A DNA stretch of 64,000 nucleotides from Thioalkalivibrio sp. AKL19 (GTDB taxonomy: Bacteria; Pseudomonadota; Gammaproteobacteria; Ectothiorhodospirales; Ectothiorhodospiraceae), in contig NZ_ATUK01000002.1 of assembly GCF_000420165.1 (NCBI RefSeq), positions 1 to 64,000 on the forward strand. The letters are read 5' to 3'. The position numbers were made by a program, and so were the translations under genes. This document shows positions 55,252 to 64,000 of the stretch, piece by piece. Each line of letters opens with the position of its first letter. Within the stretch, counting starts at the first letter, position 1. The notes beneath the pieces were generated by a model, which saw nothing but the letters and a program-made list of their open reading frames with translations, did no database searches and was not told where the DNA came from.

Positions 55252-56250
55252 ATGCGAGGATCGCACGTGCGCTGCACCCCGACACGCCGCCTGACCGGTG
55301 GACTGCTGGCCCTGGGCCTGTTGCTCCTTGCGCCGCTGTCCGCGGCGGAACAACGCTTCATCAACATCGGCACCGGCGGCGTCACCGGCGTGTACTACCC
55401 CGCCGGCCAGCACCTGTGCCGGCTGTTCAACACCCGCCGCGACAGCCACGGGATGCGCTGCACCGCGGAGAGCACCGGGGGTTCGGTATTCAACCTGAAC
55501 ATGGTGCGTTCCGGCGACATGGACTTCGGCGTGGCCCAGTCGGATCTCCAGTACCACGCCTATCATGGCAGCGGCCGCTTCGAGGCCTTCGGACCCGGCG
55601 ACCACCTGCGGGCGATGTTCAGCCTGCACCCCGAGCCACTGACCCTGGTGGTGCGCCCGGATGCGGACATCCAGGGTCTCGATGACCTGCCGGGCAAACG
55701 GGTGAACATCGGCAACCCCGGCTCCGGACAGCGCACCCTGATGGAAGAGCTGATGGCGGAGCTCGGCTGGGACCACGACACCTTCCGCCGCGTCGGCGAA
55801 CTGCCCTCGCGCGAGCAGGCGCAGGCGCTGTGCGACAACCGGATCGACGCCTTCGTCTTCTCGGTCGGGCATCCGTCGGCGGCGATCCAGGAGCCGATCG
55901 CCACCTGCGACGCCCGCCTGGTGTCCATCGAGGGCCCGGCGATCGAGGAGCTGATCCGCTCGACGCCCTATTACCTCACGGCCGTGATCCCCGCCGATAC
56001 TTACCCGGGGCAGGACCAGGACATCCGCACCTACGGGGTCGGCGCCACCCTGGTCACCTCGGACCGCACCTCGAACACCGCTGCCTACGAGCTGACCCGC
56101 GCCGTATTCGACAACTTCGACACCTTCCGCGGCCTGCACCCGGCGTTCAGCGGTCTCGAACGCGAGGGCATGGTGGACGAGGGCCTGTCCGCCCCCATGC
56201 ACCCCGGCGCACGGCGCTATTTCCGCGAGGCAGGACTGATCGATGACTGA
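55252..56250 (+). CDS. TAXI-family TRAP transporter solute-binding protein
   Basis: This 332-residue periplasmic protein has an N-terminal signal peptide (cleavage near PLSAAEQ) and the TAXI-family start INIGTGGVTGVYYPAG, followed by GVAQSDLQYHAYHG. It binds an unknown small anion and delivers it to the downstream permease, whose gene it overlaps by 8 bases. The start at 55252 has the ribosome-binding site CCGGAG. Confidence 0.9.
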   Translation: MRGSHVRCTPTRRLTGGLLALGLLLLAPLSAAEQRFINIGTGGVTGVYYPAGQHLCRLFNTRRDSHGMRCTAESTGGSVFNLNMVRSGDMDFGVAQSDLQYHAYHGSGRFEAFGPGDHLRAMFSLHPEPLTLVVRPDADIQGLDDLPGKRVNIGNPGSGQRTLMEELMAELGWDHDTFRRVGELPSREQAQALCDNRIDAFVFSVGHPSAAIQEPIATCDARLVSIEGPAIEELIRSTPYYLTAVIPADTYPGQDQDIRTYGVGATLVTSDRTSNTAAYELTRAVFDNFDTFRGLHPAFSGLEREGMVDEGLSAPMHPGARRYFREAGLIDD

Positions 56251-59026
56251 GACTCGACCCCAGGACCCAGCCGCCCCGGATGACCGCCAGGTCGCCGAAC
56301 TGGAGACCGGCGGCCGCCACCCGGGCCGCGCCACCCGCAGCCTGATCTGGCTCACCGCCGTGGCCTGGTCGCTGTTCCAGATCTGGATCGCCTCGCCGAT
56401 CGCCGACTGGGTGGACATCTTCGTCGTCTCCGAGACCGAGGCCCGCTCGATCCACCTGGCGTTCGCGATCTTCCTCGGCTATCTGCTATTCCCGGCGGTC
56501 CGCGCAACCGCCCGCGGCAAGGGCTGGCAGCACGCCATCGGCATCCTCTATGCCCTGGGTGGGCTGGCCCTGATCGCACTGGGGCTGTGGCAGTTCCTCG
56601 GCCTGGAACGCCTGGGCGAGGTCTACCTTGCGCTCGGCATCGCCCTGGTCGCCGTGGCCTGGCCGCTGCTGCGCGGGAACGACCCCGTGCATCGCGTGCC
56701 GCTGGGGGACTGGGTGTTCGCCGCGGTCGCGGCCTTCAGTGCCCTGTACCTGTACCTGTTCCACGAGGCCCTGGCGGCACGTCCCGGCGCCCCCACCGAA
56801 CTGGACCTGATCATAGCCGGGATCGGTCTGATCCTGCTGCTCGAGGCGACCCGCCGGGTGCTCGGCCCGGCGCTGACCATCATCGCCGCGATCTTCCTGT
56901 TCTATACCTTCGCCGGGCCGCTGATGCCGGACCTGATCGCCCATCGCGGCGCCAGCTACCCGCGCGCGATGGCCCAGCAATGGCTGTCCAACGAGGGGGT
57001 GTTCGGCATCGCGCTGGGGGTCTCCACCAGCTTCGTGTTCCTGTTCGTGCTGTTCGGGGCGCTGCTGGAACGCGCCGGGGCCGGTGACTACTTCATCCGC
57101 GTCGCCTTCGCCCTGCTCGGGCACCTGCGTGGCGGCCCGGCCAAGGCGGCGGTGCTGGCCTCCGGAATGACCGGCGTGGTCTCCGGCTCGTCGATCGCCA
57201 ACGTGGTCACCACCGGCACCTTCACGGTTCCGCTGATGAAGCGGGTGGGCTTCGCCCCGCACAAGGCCGGGGCCGTGGAGGTCGCCAGTTCGGTCAACGG
57301 GCAGCTGATGCCGCCGGTGATGGGCGCCGCCGCGTTCCTGATGGTCGAGTACGTCGGCATCCCCTATGTCGAGGTGCTCAAGCACGCCATCCTGCCGGCG
57401 CTGATCGCCTATATCGCGCTGATCTACATCGTCCACCTGGAGGCCTGCAAGAACGGCATGGAGGGCCTCCAGCGCGCCACCGTGACGACCTGGCGCGGAC
57501 GCCTGATCAGCTTCGCCCTGACCGTGGCCAGCCTGATCATCCTGGCGGGTGCGGTGTACTGGGGACTGGGCTGGATCAAGACCGTCGCCGGCGACGCCGC
57601 GGCCTGGATCATCGCCGGCCTGTTGTTCGCCACCTACCTGGTACTGGTCTGGATCGTCGCGCGCGAGCCGGACCCCGAGGCCCTGGATACCGAGCGCCCG
57701 CTGCCGCGGGTCGCCCCCACGGTCCTGAGCGGGCTGCACTACCTGCTGCCGCTGGTGGTGCTGGTCTGGGCGCTGGTGGTCGAACGCCTGTCGCCGGGGC
57801 TGGCGGCGTTCTGGGCGGTGGCGTTCATGATCTTCATCGTGCTGACCCAGCGCCCGCTGGTGGCCCTGTTCCGGCGCCAGGGGCGTCTCCTGCAAGCCGC
57901 GTGGGTCGGGGTCTGGGAACTGTTCCAGGGCTTCGAGACCGGCGCGCGCAACATGATCGGTATCGGCCTGGCCACCGCCGCGGCCGGGATCATCGTCGGC
58001 ACGGTGGCGATGACCGGCGTCGGGCTGGTGCTGACCGACCTGGTGGATACCCTGTCCGGCGGCAACCTGCTGCTGGTGCTGGTGCTGACCGCACTGATCA
58101 GCCTGGTCCTCGGACTGGGCCTGCCGACCACCGCGAACTACATCGTCGTGGCGACCCTGATGGCGCCGATCATCGTCGATCTGGGGGCGCAACACGACAT
58201 CCTGATCCCGCTGATCGCGGCCCACCTGTTCGTGTTCTATTTCGGCATCATGGCGGATGTGACGCCACCGGTGGGGTTGGCCTCTTTTGCCGGCGCGGCA
58301 ATCGCCAAGGCCGACCCGATCCGCACCGGGATCCAGGCCTTCGCCTACAGCCTGCGCACCATCGCGTTGCCGTTCTTCTTCATCTTCAACAGCCAGTTGC
58401 TGTTGATCGGGGTGGACAATGTGTTCCAGCTGGCCCTGGTGTTCTTCGGCTCGCTGGCCGGCATCCTCGCCTTTACCGCGGCCACCCAGGGCTGGTTCCT
58501 GACCCGCAGCCGCTACTGGGAGTCCGCCGCCCTGCTGGTGGTCGCCTTCGTGCTGCTGGTCCCGACGGTGCTGATGGATCGCATCGTGCCGCCTCACCAG
58601 CACCAACCGGCGGAGACCCTTTTCGAGGTCGTCGAGACCATCCCGGACCGCAACTCGCTGCGCCTGGAGGCCACCGGCATCGACCTCGAGGGGCGCGAGA
58701 TCACGCGCACCGTGATGTTCCCGCTGGGCGATCCCGACCTGGCGCCGCGCGAGCGCCTGGCCGACGCCGGGCTGGACGTGCGCTTCGACCCGGACGACCA
58801 GAAGGCACAGATCCAGACGGTTGCTTTCGGCAGCCCGGCCGGCCGAGTAGGGTTGGAGGGTGGCTGGTCGATCACCGGCGTACTGGTACCGACCGACCGC
58901 CCCAGCCCGTACTGGTTCTACTTGCCAGCCCTGGCGCTGGGTCTGCTGATAGCCTGGAACCAGCGCCGACGCTCGGAACCGCCGGGAAGCGGCCCGACCG
59001 CCGACGCCCCGGCGCTTTCGGCGTAG
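56243..59026 (+). CDS. Fused TRAP transporter permease (4TM-12TM) with DUF3394
   Basis: This 927-residue inner-membrane protein combines the small (DctQ-like) and large (DctM-like) TRAP subunits, as usual for TAXI systems. The DctM core shows VSGSSIANVVTTGTFTVPLMKR, in which the Ser/Thr ligands lie, and LGLGLPTTANYIV. After the last helices a hydrophilic C-terminal region (about residues 785-890) matches the DUF3394 extension found on these permeases. The substrate is unknown; neighbours suggest an organic acid. Confidence 0.9.
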   Translation: MTETRPQDPAAPDDRQVAELETGGRHPGRATRSLIWLTAVAWSLFQIWIASPIADWVDIFVVSETEARSIHLAFAIFLGYLLFPAVRATARGKGWQHAIGILYALGGLALIALGLWQFLGLERLGEVYLALGIALVAVAWPLLRGNDPVHRVPLGDWVFAAVAAFSALYLYLFHEALAARPGAPTELDLIIAGIGLILLLEATRRVLGPALTIIAAIFLFYTFAGPLMPDLIAHRGASYPRAMAQQWLSNEGVFGIALGVSTSFVFLFVLFGALLERAGAGDYFIRVAFALLGHLRGGPAKAAVLASGMTGVVSGSSIANVVTTGTFTVPLMKRVGFAPHKAGAVEVASSVNGQLMPPVMGAAAFLMVEYVGIPYVEVLKHAILPALIAYIALIYIVHLEACKNGMEGLQRATVTTWRGRLISFALTVASLIILAGAVYWGLGWIKTVAGDAAAWIIAGLLFATYLVLVWIVAREPDPEALDTERPLPRVAPTVLSGLHYLLPLVVLVWALVVERLSPGLAAFWAVAFMIFIVLTQRPLVALFRRQGRLLQAAWVGVWELFQGFETGARNMIGIGLATAAAGIIVGTVAMTGVGLVLTDLVDTLSGGNLLLVLVLTALISLVLGLGLPTTANYIVVATLMAPIIVDLGAQHDILIPLIAAHLFVFYFGIMADVTPPVGLASFAGAAIAKADPIRTGIQAFAYSLRTIALPFFFIFNSQLLLIGVDNVFQLALVFFGSLAGILAFTAATQGWFLTRSRYWESAALLVVAFVLLVPTVLMDRIVPPHQHQPAETLFEVVETIPDRNSLRLEATGIDLEGREITRTVMFPLGDPDLAPRERLADAGLDVRFDPDDQKAQIQTVAFGSPAGRVGLEGGWSITGVLVPTDRPSPYWFYLPALALGLLIAWNQRRRSEPPGSGPTADAPALSA

Positions 59027-59055
59027 CCACATCCATTGCCAACGGAGTACCCGCC

Positions 59056-59460
59056 ATGGAACAACCCAAGTACGGATTCAACGTGATCGTCCAGGGCGAT
59101 ATTGCCAGCGTGATCGAGCGCACCACGGCCGCCCTGGGCGAGGAAGGCTTCGGCATCCTCAGCGACATCGACGTGGCCGGGGCCTTCAAGAAGAAACTGG
59201 ACCTCGATTACCGGCCCTACCGCATCCTCGGCGCCTGCAACCCGAACCTCGCCCGGCAGGCTATCGAGGCCGATCCCAACATTGGCCTGCTGCTGCCCTG
59301 CAACGTGCTGGTACAGGACAACGAGAACGGCACCTGCACCGTCGGCTTCATGGATCCGGTCGCGGTGATGGGACTGGTTGACAAGCCCGGCGTCGAGGAC
59401 CTGGCCACGGATGTGCGTCATCGTCTGGAGCGCGTGCGCCTGGCCCTGGAGACGGGCTAG
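59056..59460 (+). CDS. DUF302-family protein
   Basis: This 134-residue protein matches DUF302: GILSDIDVAGAFKKKLDLD, then YRILGACNPNLARQAIEADP and the segment LLLPCNVLVQ. The single cysteines in GACNP and LPCNV are conserved in the family. The function is unknown; DUF302 proteins are frequent in sulfur-oxidising bacteria. It lies 29 bases after the permease and 22 before glcE, so it is likely in the same operon. Confidence 0.88.
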   Translation: MEQPKYGFNVIVQGDIASVIERTTAALGEEGFGILSDIDVAGAFKKKLDLDYRPYRILGACNPNLARQAIEADPNIGLLLPCNVLVQDNENGTCTVGFMDPVAVMGLVDKPGVEDLATDVRHRLERVRLALETG

Positions 59461-59482
59461 CGCCCGGTCGCGCCCGCGCTTG

Positions 59483-60592
59483 ATGGAGACCGGAACCGAC
59501 CAGTCCGCGATGCTGGCCGAGCGCATCCGCTCGGCCGGCGATGCCGGCCACCGCCTGGCCCTTGCCGGTGGCGGGAGTCAGCGCACGCTTGCCTTTCCCG
59601 CCGGCCTCGAGGCGGACGTCCGACCGCTGGAGGCCAGCGGTCACCAGGGCATCGTCAACCTGGCGCCCAGCGAGCTGGTGGTGACCGTGCGCGCCGGCAC
59701 ACCGGTGATGGAACTGCAGGCCGCGCTGGAGGAGGTCGGCATGATGCTGCCCTTCGAACCGGCCATGCCCACGCCCTCCAGCACCGTGGGCGGCATGGTG
59801 GCCCTGGGCCTGTCCGGCGCCCGGCGCCCCTGGACCGCCAGCCTGCGCGACGCCGTGCTTGGCACCCGTATCGTCAACGGTCGCGGCGAGATCCTGCGCT
59901 TCGGCGGCGAGGTCATGAAGAACGTCGCCGGCTTCGACGTCTCGCGGCTGATGGCCGGCAGCCTCGGCAGCCTGGGGCTGCTGCTGGAGATCAGCTTCAA
60001 GCTGCTGCCCGCCCCCGCGTACCAGGCCTGGCTGCGCCAGGAGAGCTCCGCCGCGGCCTTCATCGAGCAGGCGCGCGACTGGGGCCGCACCGCCCTGCCG
60101 TTCTCGGGTCTGGCCTGGGCCGACGGGGTCAGCCACATCCGCCTGGGCGGTGGCCAGGAGGCCGTACAGGAGGCCGCCGAGCGCCTCGGTGCCGAGCCGG
60201 ACGTTGACGGCCCGGCCTTCTGGACACGGCTGCGCGACCGCCACCTGCCTTTCCTCACTCGAGCGGTGACCGGCAGCGAACGCCTTTGGCGCCTGAGCCT
60301 GCCGCCGGCGACCCCGCCGCTGGATCTGCCGGGCGACTGGCTGCTCAACTGGGGCGGTGGCGAGCGCTGGCTGCGCTCCACCGCCAGCCCGGACACGGTC
60401 CGCGCAGCGGTCGAAGATGCGGGCGGGCATGCACGGCTGTGGTTCGGCGATCCGGCCGGCGCCGCCTGGCTGCAACCGCGGCCCGCGCCGCATGCACGGC
60501 TGGAGGGCGAGGTCCGCGCCGCCCTGGATCCGGACGGGATATTCTTCGCCCCGCTGCTCGCCCCCCATCCGCGTATCGCACGGGCAAGCTGA
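59483..60592 (+). CDS. glcE: Glycolate oxidase FAD-binding subunit GlcE
   Basis: This 369-residue subunit has the PCMH-type FAD-binding domain with LAPSELVVTVRAGTPV and TPSSTVGGMVALGLSG. With GlcD and GlcF it oxidises glycolate to glyoxylate. glcD is not next to it within the window. The start at 59483 lies 22 bases after the DUF302 stop and fits the family length. Confidence 0.93.
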   Translation: METGTDQSAMLAERIRSAGDAGHRLALAGGGSQRTLAFPAGLEADVRPLEASGHQGIVNLAPSELVVTVRAGTPVMELQAALEEVGMMLPFEPAMPTPSSTVGGMVALGLSGARRPWTASLRDAVLGTRIVNGRGEILRFGGEVMKNVAGFDVSRLMAGSLGSLGLLLEISFKLLPAPAYQAWLRQESSAAAFIEQARDWGRTALPFSGLAWADGVSHIRLGGGQEAVQEAAERLGAEPDVDGPAFWTRLRDRHLPFLTRAVTGSERLWRLSLPPATPPLDLPGDWLLNWGGGERWLRSTASPDTVRAAVEDAGGHARLWFGDPAGAAWLQPRPAPHARLEGEVRAALDPDGIFFAPLLAPHPRIARAS

Positions 60593-60596
60593 GACC

Positions 60597-61862
60597 ATGG
60601 AAACCCGCCTGCACCCCCGCTTCGAGCGCGACCCGGCCGCCCGCATCGCCGAACAGGCCCTGCGCAACTGCGTCCACTGCGGTTTCTGCAACGCGACCTG
60701 CCCTACCTACCAGGAGCAGGGCGACGAGCTGGACGGTCCGCGCGGACGCATCTACCAGATCAAGGAGGTCCTGGAGAGCGGCGAGGCAAATGCCACCACC
60801 CGCACCCACCTCGACCGCTGCCTGACCTGCCTCAACTGCATGACCACCTGCCCCTCCGGGGTCGATTACAACCACCTGGTCGCCTTTGGCCGGGAGGTGA
60901 TCGAGGAAGACCTCCCGCGCGGCTGGCGCGACCGGCTGCTGCGCACCCTGCTGGTCCGCGCGCTGCCGGCGCGCTGGCCGTTCCGTCTCGCCCTGGGGCT
61001 GGGCCGCCTGGCCCGCCCAGTGCTGCCCGCCACCCTGAAGCGCCGCGTGCCCGCACGCCACGGTGCCCGGGCCGGTGCAACCAACATTGGCGCGGTGACT
61101 CCGGCGGGCTTTCCCCACGGGCGCGTGCTGTTGCTCGGCGGCTGCGTGCACGATGCGATCGACGCCCGCATCAACGCCGCACTCCGGGGCCTGCTCGGGC
61201 GCCTTGGCATCGAGGTGGTCGAGGCCGGCGAGGCCCGCTGCTGCGGCGCGGTGGAACACCACCTGGCGTTCGCGGAGCGCACCCGCGAGCGGGTCCGGGC
61301 CAACCTCGACGCCTGGGAGTCGATTCTTGCGAACGGGGTGGACGCCGTCGTCAGCACCGCCAGCGGCTGCGGCGTGATGCTGCGCGACTACGCGCACATC
61401 CTCGCCGACGACCCGACGTATGCCGCACGCGCCGCCCGCTTCACGGCGCAGGTCCGCGACCCGGTCGAGCTGTTCGATATCCAGACCATCCGCAGCCTCG
61501 GCATCCGGGCGCCGGCAGATCACCCGCCCGTCGCCTGGCATGCCCCCTGCACCCTGCAACATGGCCAGGGCCTGGCCGGCCGCGTGGAACCGCTACTGCA
61601 GGCCGCCGGCTTCCACCTGGTGCCGGTCGCCGAGCCGCATCTGTGCTGCGGCTCGGCCGGAACCTATTCCATTCTCCAGCCGGCGATGGCGGGCCGTCTG
61701 CGCCAGCGCAAGCTGGACAACCTCGAGGCCAGCGGCCCCGCGCGCATCGTGACCGCCAACATCGGCTGCCAGACGCACCTGCAGTACGGGACCGATACGC
61801 CGGTCGAGCACTGGCTCACACTGCTCGAACGCCACTGCGGCGCAACTCCCGCCGGTGCGTAG
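60597..61862 (+). CDS. glcF: Glycolate oxidase iron-sulfur subunit GlcF
   Basis: This 421-residue subunit has two 4Fe-4S motifs, CVHCGFCNATCP and CLTCLNCMTTCP, and two C-terminal CCG domains (CCGAVEHH and CCGSAGTY) that bind a further cofactor. It passes electrons from glycolate to the quinone pool. It starts four bases after glcE. Confidence 0.95.
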   Translation: METRLHPRFERDPAARIAEQALRNCVHCGFCNATCPTYQEQGDELDGPRGRIYQIKEVLESGEANATTRTHLDRCLTCLNCMTTCPSGVDYNHLVAFGREVIEEDLPRGWRDRLLRTLLVRALPARWPFRLALGLGRLARPVLPATLKRRVPARHGARAGATNIGAVTPAGFPHGRVLLLGGCVHDAIDARINAALRGLLGRLGIEVVEAGEARCCGAVEHHLAFAERTRERVRANLDAWESILANGVDAVVSTASGCGVMLRDYAHILADDPTYAARAARFTAQVRDPVELFDIQTIRSLGIRAPADHPPVAWHAPCTLQHGQGLAGRVEPLLQAAGFHLVPVAEPHLCCGSAGTYSILQPAMAGRLRQRKLDNLEASGPARIVTANIGCQTHLQYGTDTPVEHWLTLLERHCGATPAGA

Positions 61863-61926
61863 GGGCGCTTGCCCAAGCCCCGACGGCACTCTAGATTCCC
61901 CCTTTTCCAATCCGGTAGACGCATCC

Positions 61927-63111
61927 ATGCAGGCAAAATCCTTTCTCCCCCCGCAGCGCACCCTGATGGGCCCCGGCCCCTCCGACGTGAATCCGCGCGT
62001 GCTCGCCGCGATGAGCCGCCCGATCATCGGCCATCTGGACCCGGTGTTTGTCGGCATGATGGAGGAGATGAAGGGCCTGCTGCAGTACGCCTTCCAGACC
62101 AACAACGCCCTGACCCTGCCGGTCTCCGCCCCCGGTTCCGCCGGCATGGAGACCTGCTTCGTGAACCTGGTCGAACCGGGTGACAAGGTCATCGTCTGCA
62201 TCAACGGCGTGTTCGGCACCCGGATGAAGGAGAACGTCGAGCGCTGCGGCGGTACCGCCGTCCTGGTCGAGGACGACTGGGGCGCCCCGGTCTCCCCCGA
62301 GAAGGTCGAGGACGCGCTGAAGGGCAACCCGGACGCGAAAATCCTGGCCTTCGTGCACGCCGAGACCTCCACCGGGGCGCGCTCGGATGTCGAGACGCTG
62401 TGCCGCCTGGCCCGCGAGCATGACTGCCTGAGCATCGTCGACTCGGTCACGGGCCTCGCCGGCAGCCCGCTGTACGTGGACGACTGGGGCGTGGACGCGA
62501 TCTACTCCGGCTCGCAGAAGTGCCTGTCCTGCACCCCGGGCCTGTCGCCGGTCAGCTTTAGCGAACGCGCGGTGGAACGCATCCAGGCACGCAGCCACAA
62601 GGTGCAGAGCTGGTTTCTCGACCTCAACCTGGTCATGGGCTACTGGGGCGGCGGCGGCAAGCGTGCCTACCACCACACCGCGCCGATCAACGCCCTGTAC
62701 GCCCTGCACGAATCGCTGGTGATCCTGGCCGAAGAGGGCCTGGAGAACAGTTGGTCGCGCCACAACCGTCATCACGACGCCCTGCGCGCCGGACTCGAGG
62801 CCATGGGCCTGAGCTTCCTGGTGGACGCCGAGCATCGCCTGCCGCAGCTGAATACCATCCACGTGCCGGAAGGCGTCGACGAGGCCGCGGTACGTGGCGA
62901 ACTACTGAACCGCTACGGCCTGGAGATCGGCGCGGGACTCGGCCCGTACGCGGGCAAGGTCTGGCGCATCGGCCTGATGGGCCATGGCGCCAACGAGAAG
63001 AACGTGCTGCTGTGCCTGTCCGCGCTGGAGGCCGTGCTGGCCGACATGGGCGCGGTCACCCCTGGCCGTGCGCTGTCCGCCGCCCGCGCCACCTACGCGC
63101 AGCAAGGCTGA
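61927..63111 (+). CDS. Serine-glyoxylate/alanine-glyoxylate aminotransferase family protein
   Basis: This 394-residue class V PLP enzyme has Lys198 in YSGSQKCLS and the active-site region VHAETSTGAR. It would convert glyoxylate, the product of GlcDEF, to glycine with serine or alanine as donor. It lies 64 bases after glcF. Serine versus alanine as donor cannot be decided by eye; the pathway context (with glyA) supports serine-glyoxylate transamination. Confidence 0.9.
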   Translation: MQAKSFLPPQRTLMGPGPSDVNPRVLAAMSRPIIGHLDPVFVGMMEEMKGLLQYAFQTNNALTLPVSAPGSAGMETCFVNLVEPGDKVIVCINGVFGTRMKENVERCGGTAVLVEDDWGAPVSPEKVEDALKGNPDAKILAFVHAETSTGARSDVETLCRLAREHDCLSIVDSVTGLAGSPLYVDDWGVDAIYSGSQKCLSCTPGLSPVSFSERAVERIQARSHKVQSWFLDLNLVMGYWGGGGKRAYHHTAPINALYALHESLVILAEEGLENSWSRHNRHHDALRAGLEAMGLSFLVDAEHRLPQLNTIHVPEGVDEAAVRGELLNRYGLEIGAGLGPYAGKVWRIGLMGHGANEKNVLLCLSALEAVLADMGAVTPGRALSAARATYAQQG

Positions 63112-63181
63112 ACCATTACCGGCCGCCGTCATCGCCTGCGAGCGATGACGGCGCTTCGAGACCCAACGGGAGACCTACACC

Positions 63182-63511
63182 ATGACGCTAAGTCAACTGC
63201 TGCAGTATCTGGACGAACACATGGACGGCGTGTTCCTGGACGGCGACCCCGCCGCGTCACTGGAAAAGGCGCGCAGCGGAGACCACCGCAACCCCATCGC
63301 GGCCGAGGTCCTGGTCGCCCTGATGGACGGCGCCGGTTCCGACAGCCCGGACGCCACCATGGAACGGGCCGAGGCGGTCAAGTCCATCGGCCCGACCCGC
63401 CTGAAGTACATGGGCGACGACGCCCCGGTCGAGGGCTTCCGCCTGGTGGAAAAGACCATCGTCACCATCGACGCCGCCTACAACGAGGAAGCGCTCGCCC
63501 TGCGCGGCTGA
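63182..63511 (+). CDS. Unknown 109-residue acidic protein
   Basis: The protein starts MTLSQLLQYLDEHMDGVFLD and is acidic, mostly helical, without cysteines or signal peptide. I do not recognise a family. A good ribosome-binding site (CGGGAG) precedes it. It is the last plus-strand gene of the glycolate region, 70 bases after the aminotransferase, and may belong to it. Confidence 0.7.
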   Translation: MTLSQLLQYLDEHMDGVFLDGDPAASLEKARSGDHRNPIAAEVLVALMDGAGSDSPDATMERAEAVKSIGPTRLKYMGDDAPVEGFRLVEKTIVTIDAAYNEEALALRG

Positions 63512-63587
63512 CGCCGCGCCCTGCCCCCGGACACAGCCGGCGGGGCATTCCGTGGGCCATCACCCCGGAAAGGCCTGAACGCCCCGC

Positions 63588-63702
63588 CATCCCGGCCGGA
63601 GTGAAGCCCTCCTCGTCATCCCGGCCGGAGCGAAGCTGTCACCGCCCCCCGGCCGGAGCAAACCTCTCCCCGTCATCCCGGCCGCAACGAAGCGGAGAGC
63701 CG
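63588..63702 (+). repeat. Four degenerate 29-bp tandem repeats
   Basis: The unit CATCCCGGCCGGAGCGAAGC recurs at 63588, 63617, about 63646 and 63674, with a period of 28-29 bases. The third and fourth copies are degenerate. No repeat-spacer regularity like a CRISPR is present, since the whole period is related only in its first 20 bases and spacers are 9 bases. Confidence 0.75.
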
Positions 63703-63772
63703 GGATCTCCGGGAACGCCCCGGGCCGTTCAACCAGATCCCGGATAACCGCTGCGCGGTTTCCGGGATTACA
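63699..63772. repeat. Imperfect inverted repeat following the tandem repeats
   Basis: CCGGGATCT (63700-63708) is repeated in inverse as AGATCCCGG (63735-63743), and the stretch ends with CCGGGATTAC (63762-63771), complementary to the tandem repeat core. This looks like a dispersed extragenic repeat of the GTCATCCCGG type common in proteobacterial genomes. Confidence 0.55.
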
Positions 63773-63796
63773 AAGTGGGTGACGCAGGTTCGGCTG

Positions 63797-64000
63797 TCAG
63801 AGCAGGCTGACCAGTCCAAGAACGGTCGCAGCCACCGTTGCACCGATCAAGGCGCCCATGGCGACATCGCTCGGGTAGTGCAGGGCCAGCACCAGCCGCG
63901 AGGCGGCCACCAGCACCGCGAACGGCACGACCAGCCACGCCCACACCGGGAGCCAAGCCACCAGGATCACCGCAAACCCCACCGCGTGCATGGTATGGCC
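63797..64000 (-). CDS. PAP2-family phosphatase, 3' part
   Basis: The frame is open to the window end, so the gene is partial at its 5' side. The visible C-terminal 67 residues contain GHTMHAVGF, matching PAP2 motif 2 (SGHT), and ASRLVLALHYPSDVAMGALIG, matching motif 3 with the catalytic His and Asp, followed by the final helix. It is an integral membrane lipid or pyrophosphate phosphatase; the substrate is unknown. Confidence 0.85.
   Translation of the reverse strand, partial: GHTMHAVGFAVILVAWLPVWAWLVVPFAVLVAASRLVLALHYPSDVAMGALIGATVAATVLGLVSLL

Noticed and set aside
63588-63702. Possible CRISPR array
   Set aside because: Only four degenerate units with 9-base remainders, no distinct spacers and no cas genes; it is a tandem repeat.

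Overview
The window reads as a chromosomal segment of a high-GC, autotrophic gammaproteobacterium. The gene content fits a haloalkaliphilic sulfur oxidiser of the Ectothiorhodospiraceae (Thioalkalivibrio-like); this is an inference from gene content, not from a marker gene. The pointers are a complete seven-subunit Mrp Na+/H+ antiporter, two separate inorganic-carbon uptake systems each with its own PII-like protein, a CbbY-like phosphatase, and glycolate/serine-glyoxylate salvage genes. There are no rRNA genes, convincing tRNAs, CRISPR arrays, insertion sequences or phage genes; it is mostly core genome with a few inserted modules.

Layout. 1-5.9 kb: mrpABCDEFG on the minus strand, all overlapping or nearly so. 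6-8.7 kb: an SH3/coiled-coil membrane protein and uncharacterised proteins. 8.8-9.3 kb: fabA, followed by a gene-free 0.88 kb stretch holding a large inverted repeat. 10.2-13.3 kb: a sulfatase-fold membrane enzyme, a cytochrome b561 and a HAD phosphatase, then a REP-like hairpin. 13.5-18.2 kb: an SbcD/SbcC-like (YhaO/YhaN-like) nuclease-ATPase pair. 18.3-19.6 kb: two tiny lysine-rich ORFs, a terminator and a RIO-family kinase. 28.7 down to 19.7 kb: one long minus-strand transcription unit cysM, 3'-5' exonuclease, rlmD, exbB, exbD, msbA, a Kdo-transferase-like gene, lpxK, ycaR, kdsB (lipid A/LPS export and assembly). 28.8-37 kb: marC, a cbbY-like phosphatase, dksA-gluQ, a CbrX/CbrA/CbrB-like two-component system, and thpR.

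37-39 kb holds an SbtA-type bicarbonate transporter with a SbtB-like PII protein and, downstream, a secreted Gln/Gly/Pro-rich low-complexity protein. From 54.0 down to 39.8 kb lies the classical glyA-nrdR-ribD-ribE-ribBA-ribH-nusB-thiL-pgpA neighbourhood, but a four-gene DAB cluster (dabB, a 250-residue membrane protein, dabA, a PII-like gene) sits between ribBA and ribH. 54.3-63.5 kb: a transglutaminase-like protein, then plus-strand genes for a TAXI-type TRAP transporter, a DUF302 protein, GlcE, GlcF, serine-glyoxylate aminotransferase and a small unknown. The window ends in degenerate 29-bp tandem repeats and the 3' part of a PAP2 phosphatase gene.

Together, the Mrp complex can maintain Na+ and pH gradients, SbtA can use the Na+ gradient and DAB the proton-motive force to accumulate bicarbonate, and GlcEF plus the aminotransferase and SHMT recycle 2-phosphoglycolate carbon. 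The most interesting places are the DAB insertion with its extra membrane subunit, the two PII-like regulators, the secreted low-complexity protein beside sbtAB, and the hydrophobic-insert SbcC-like ATPase.
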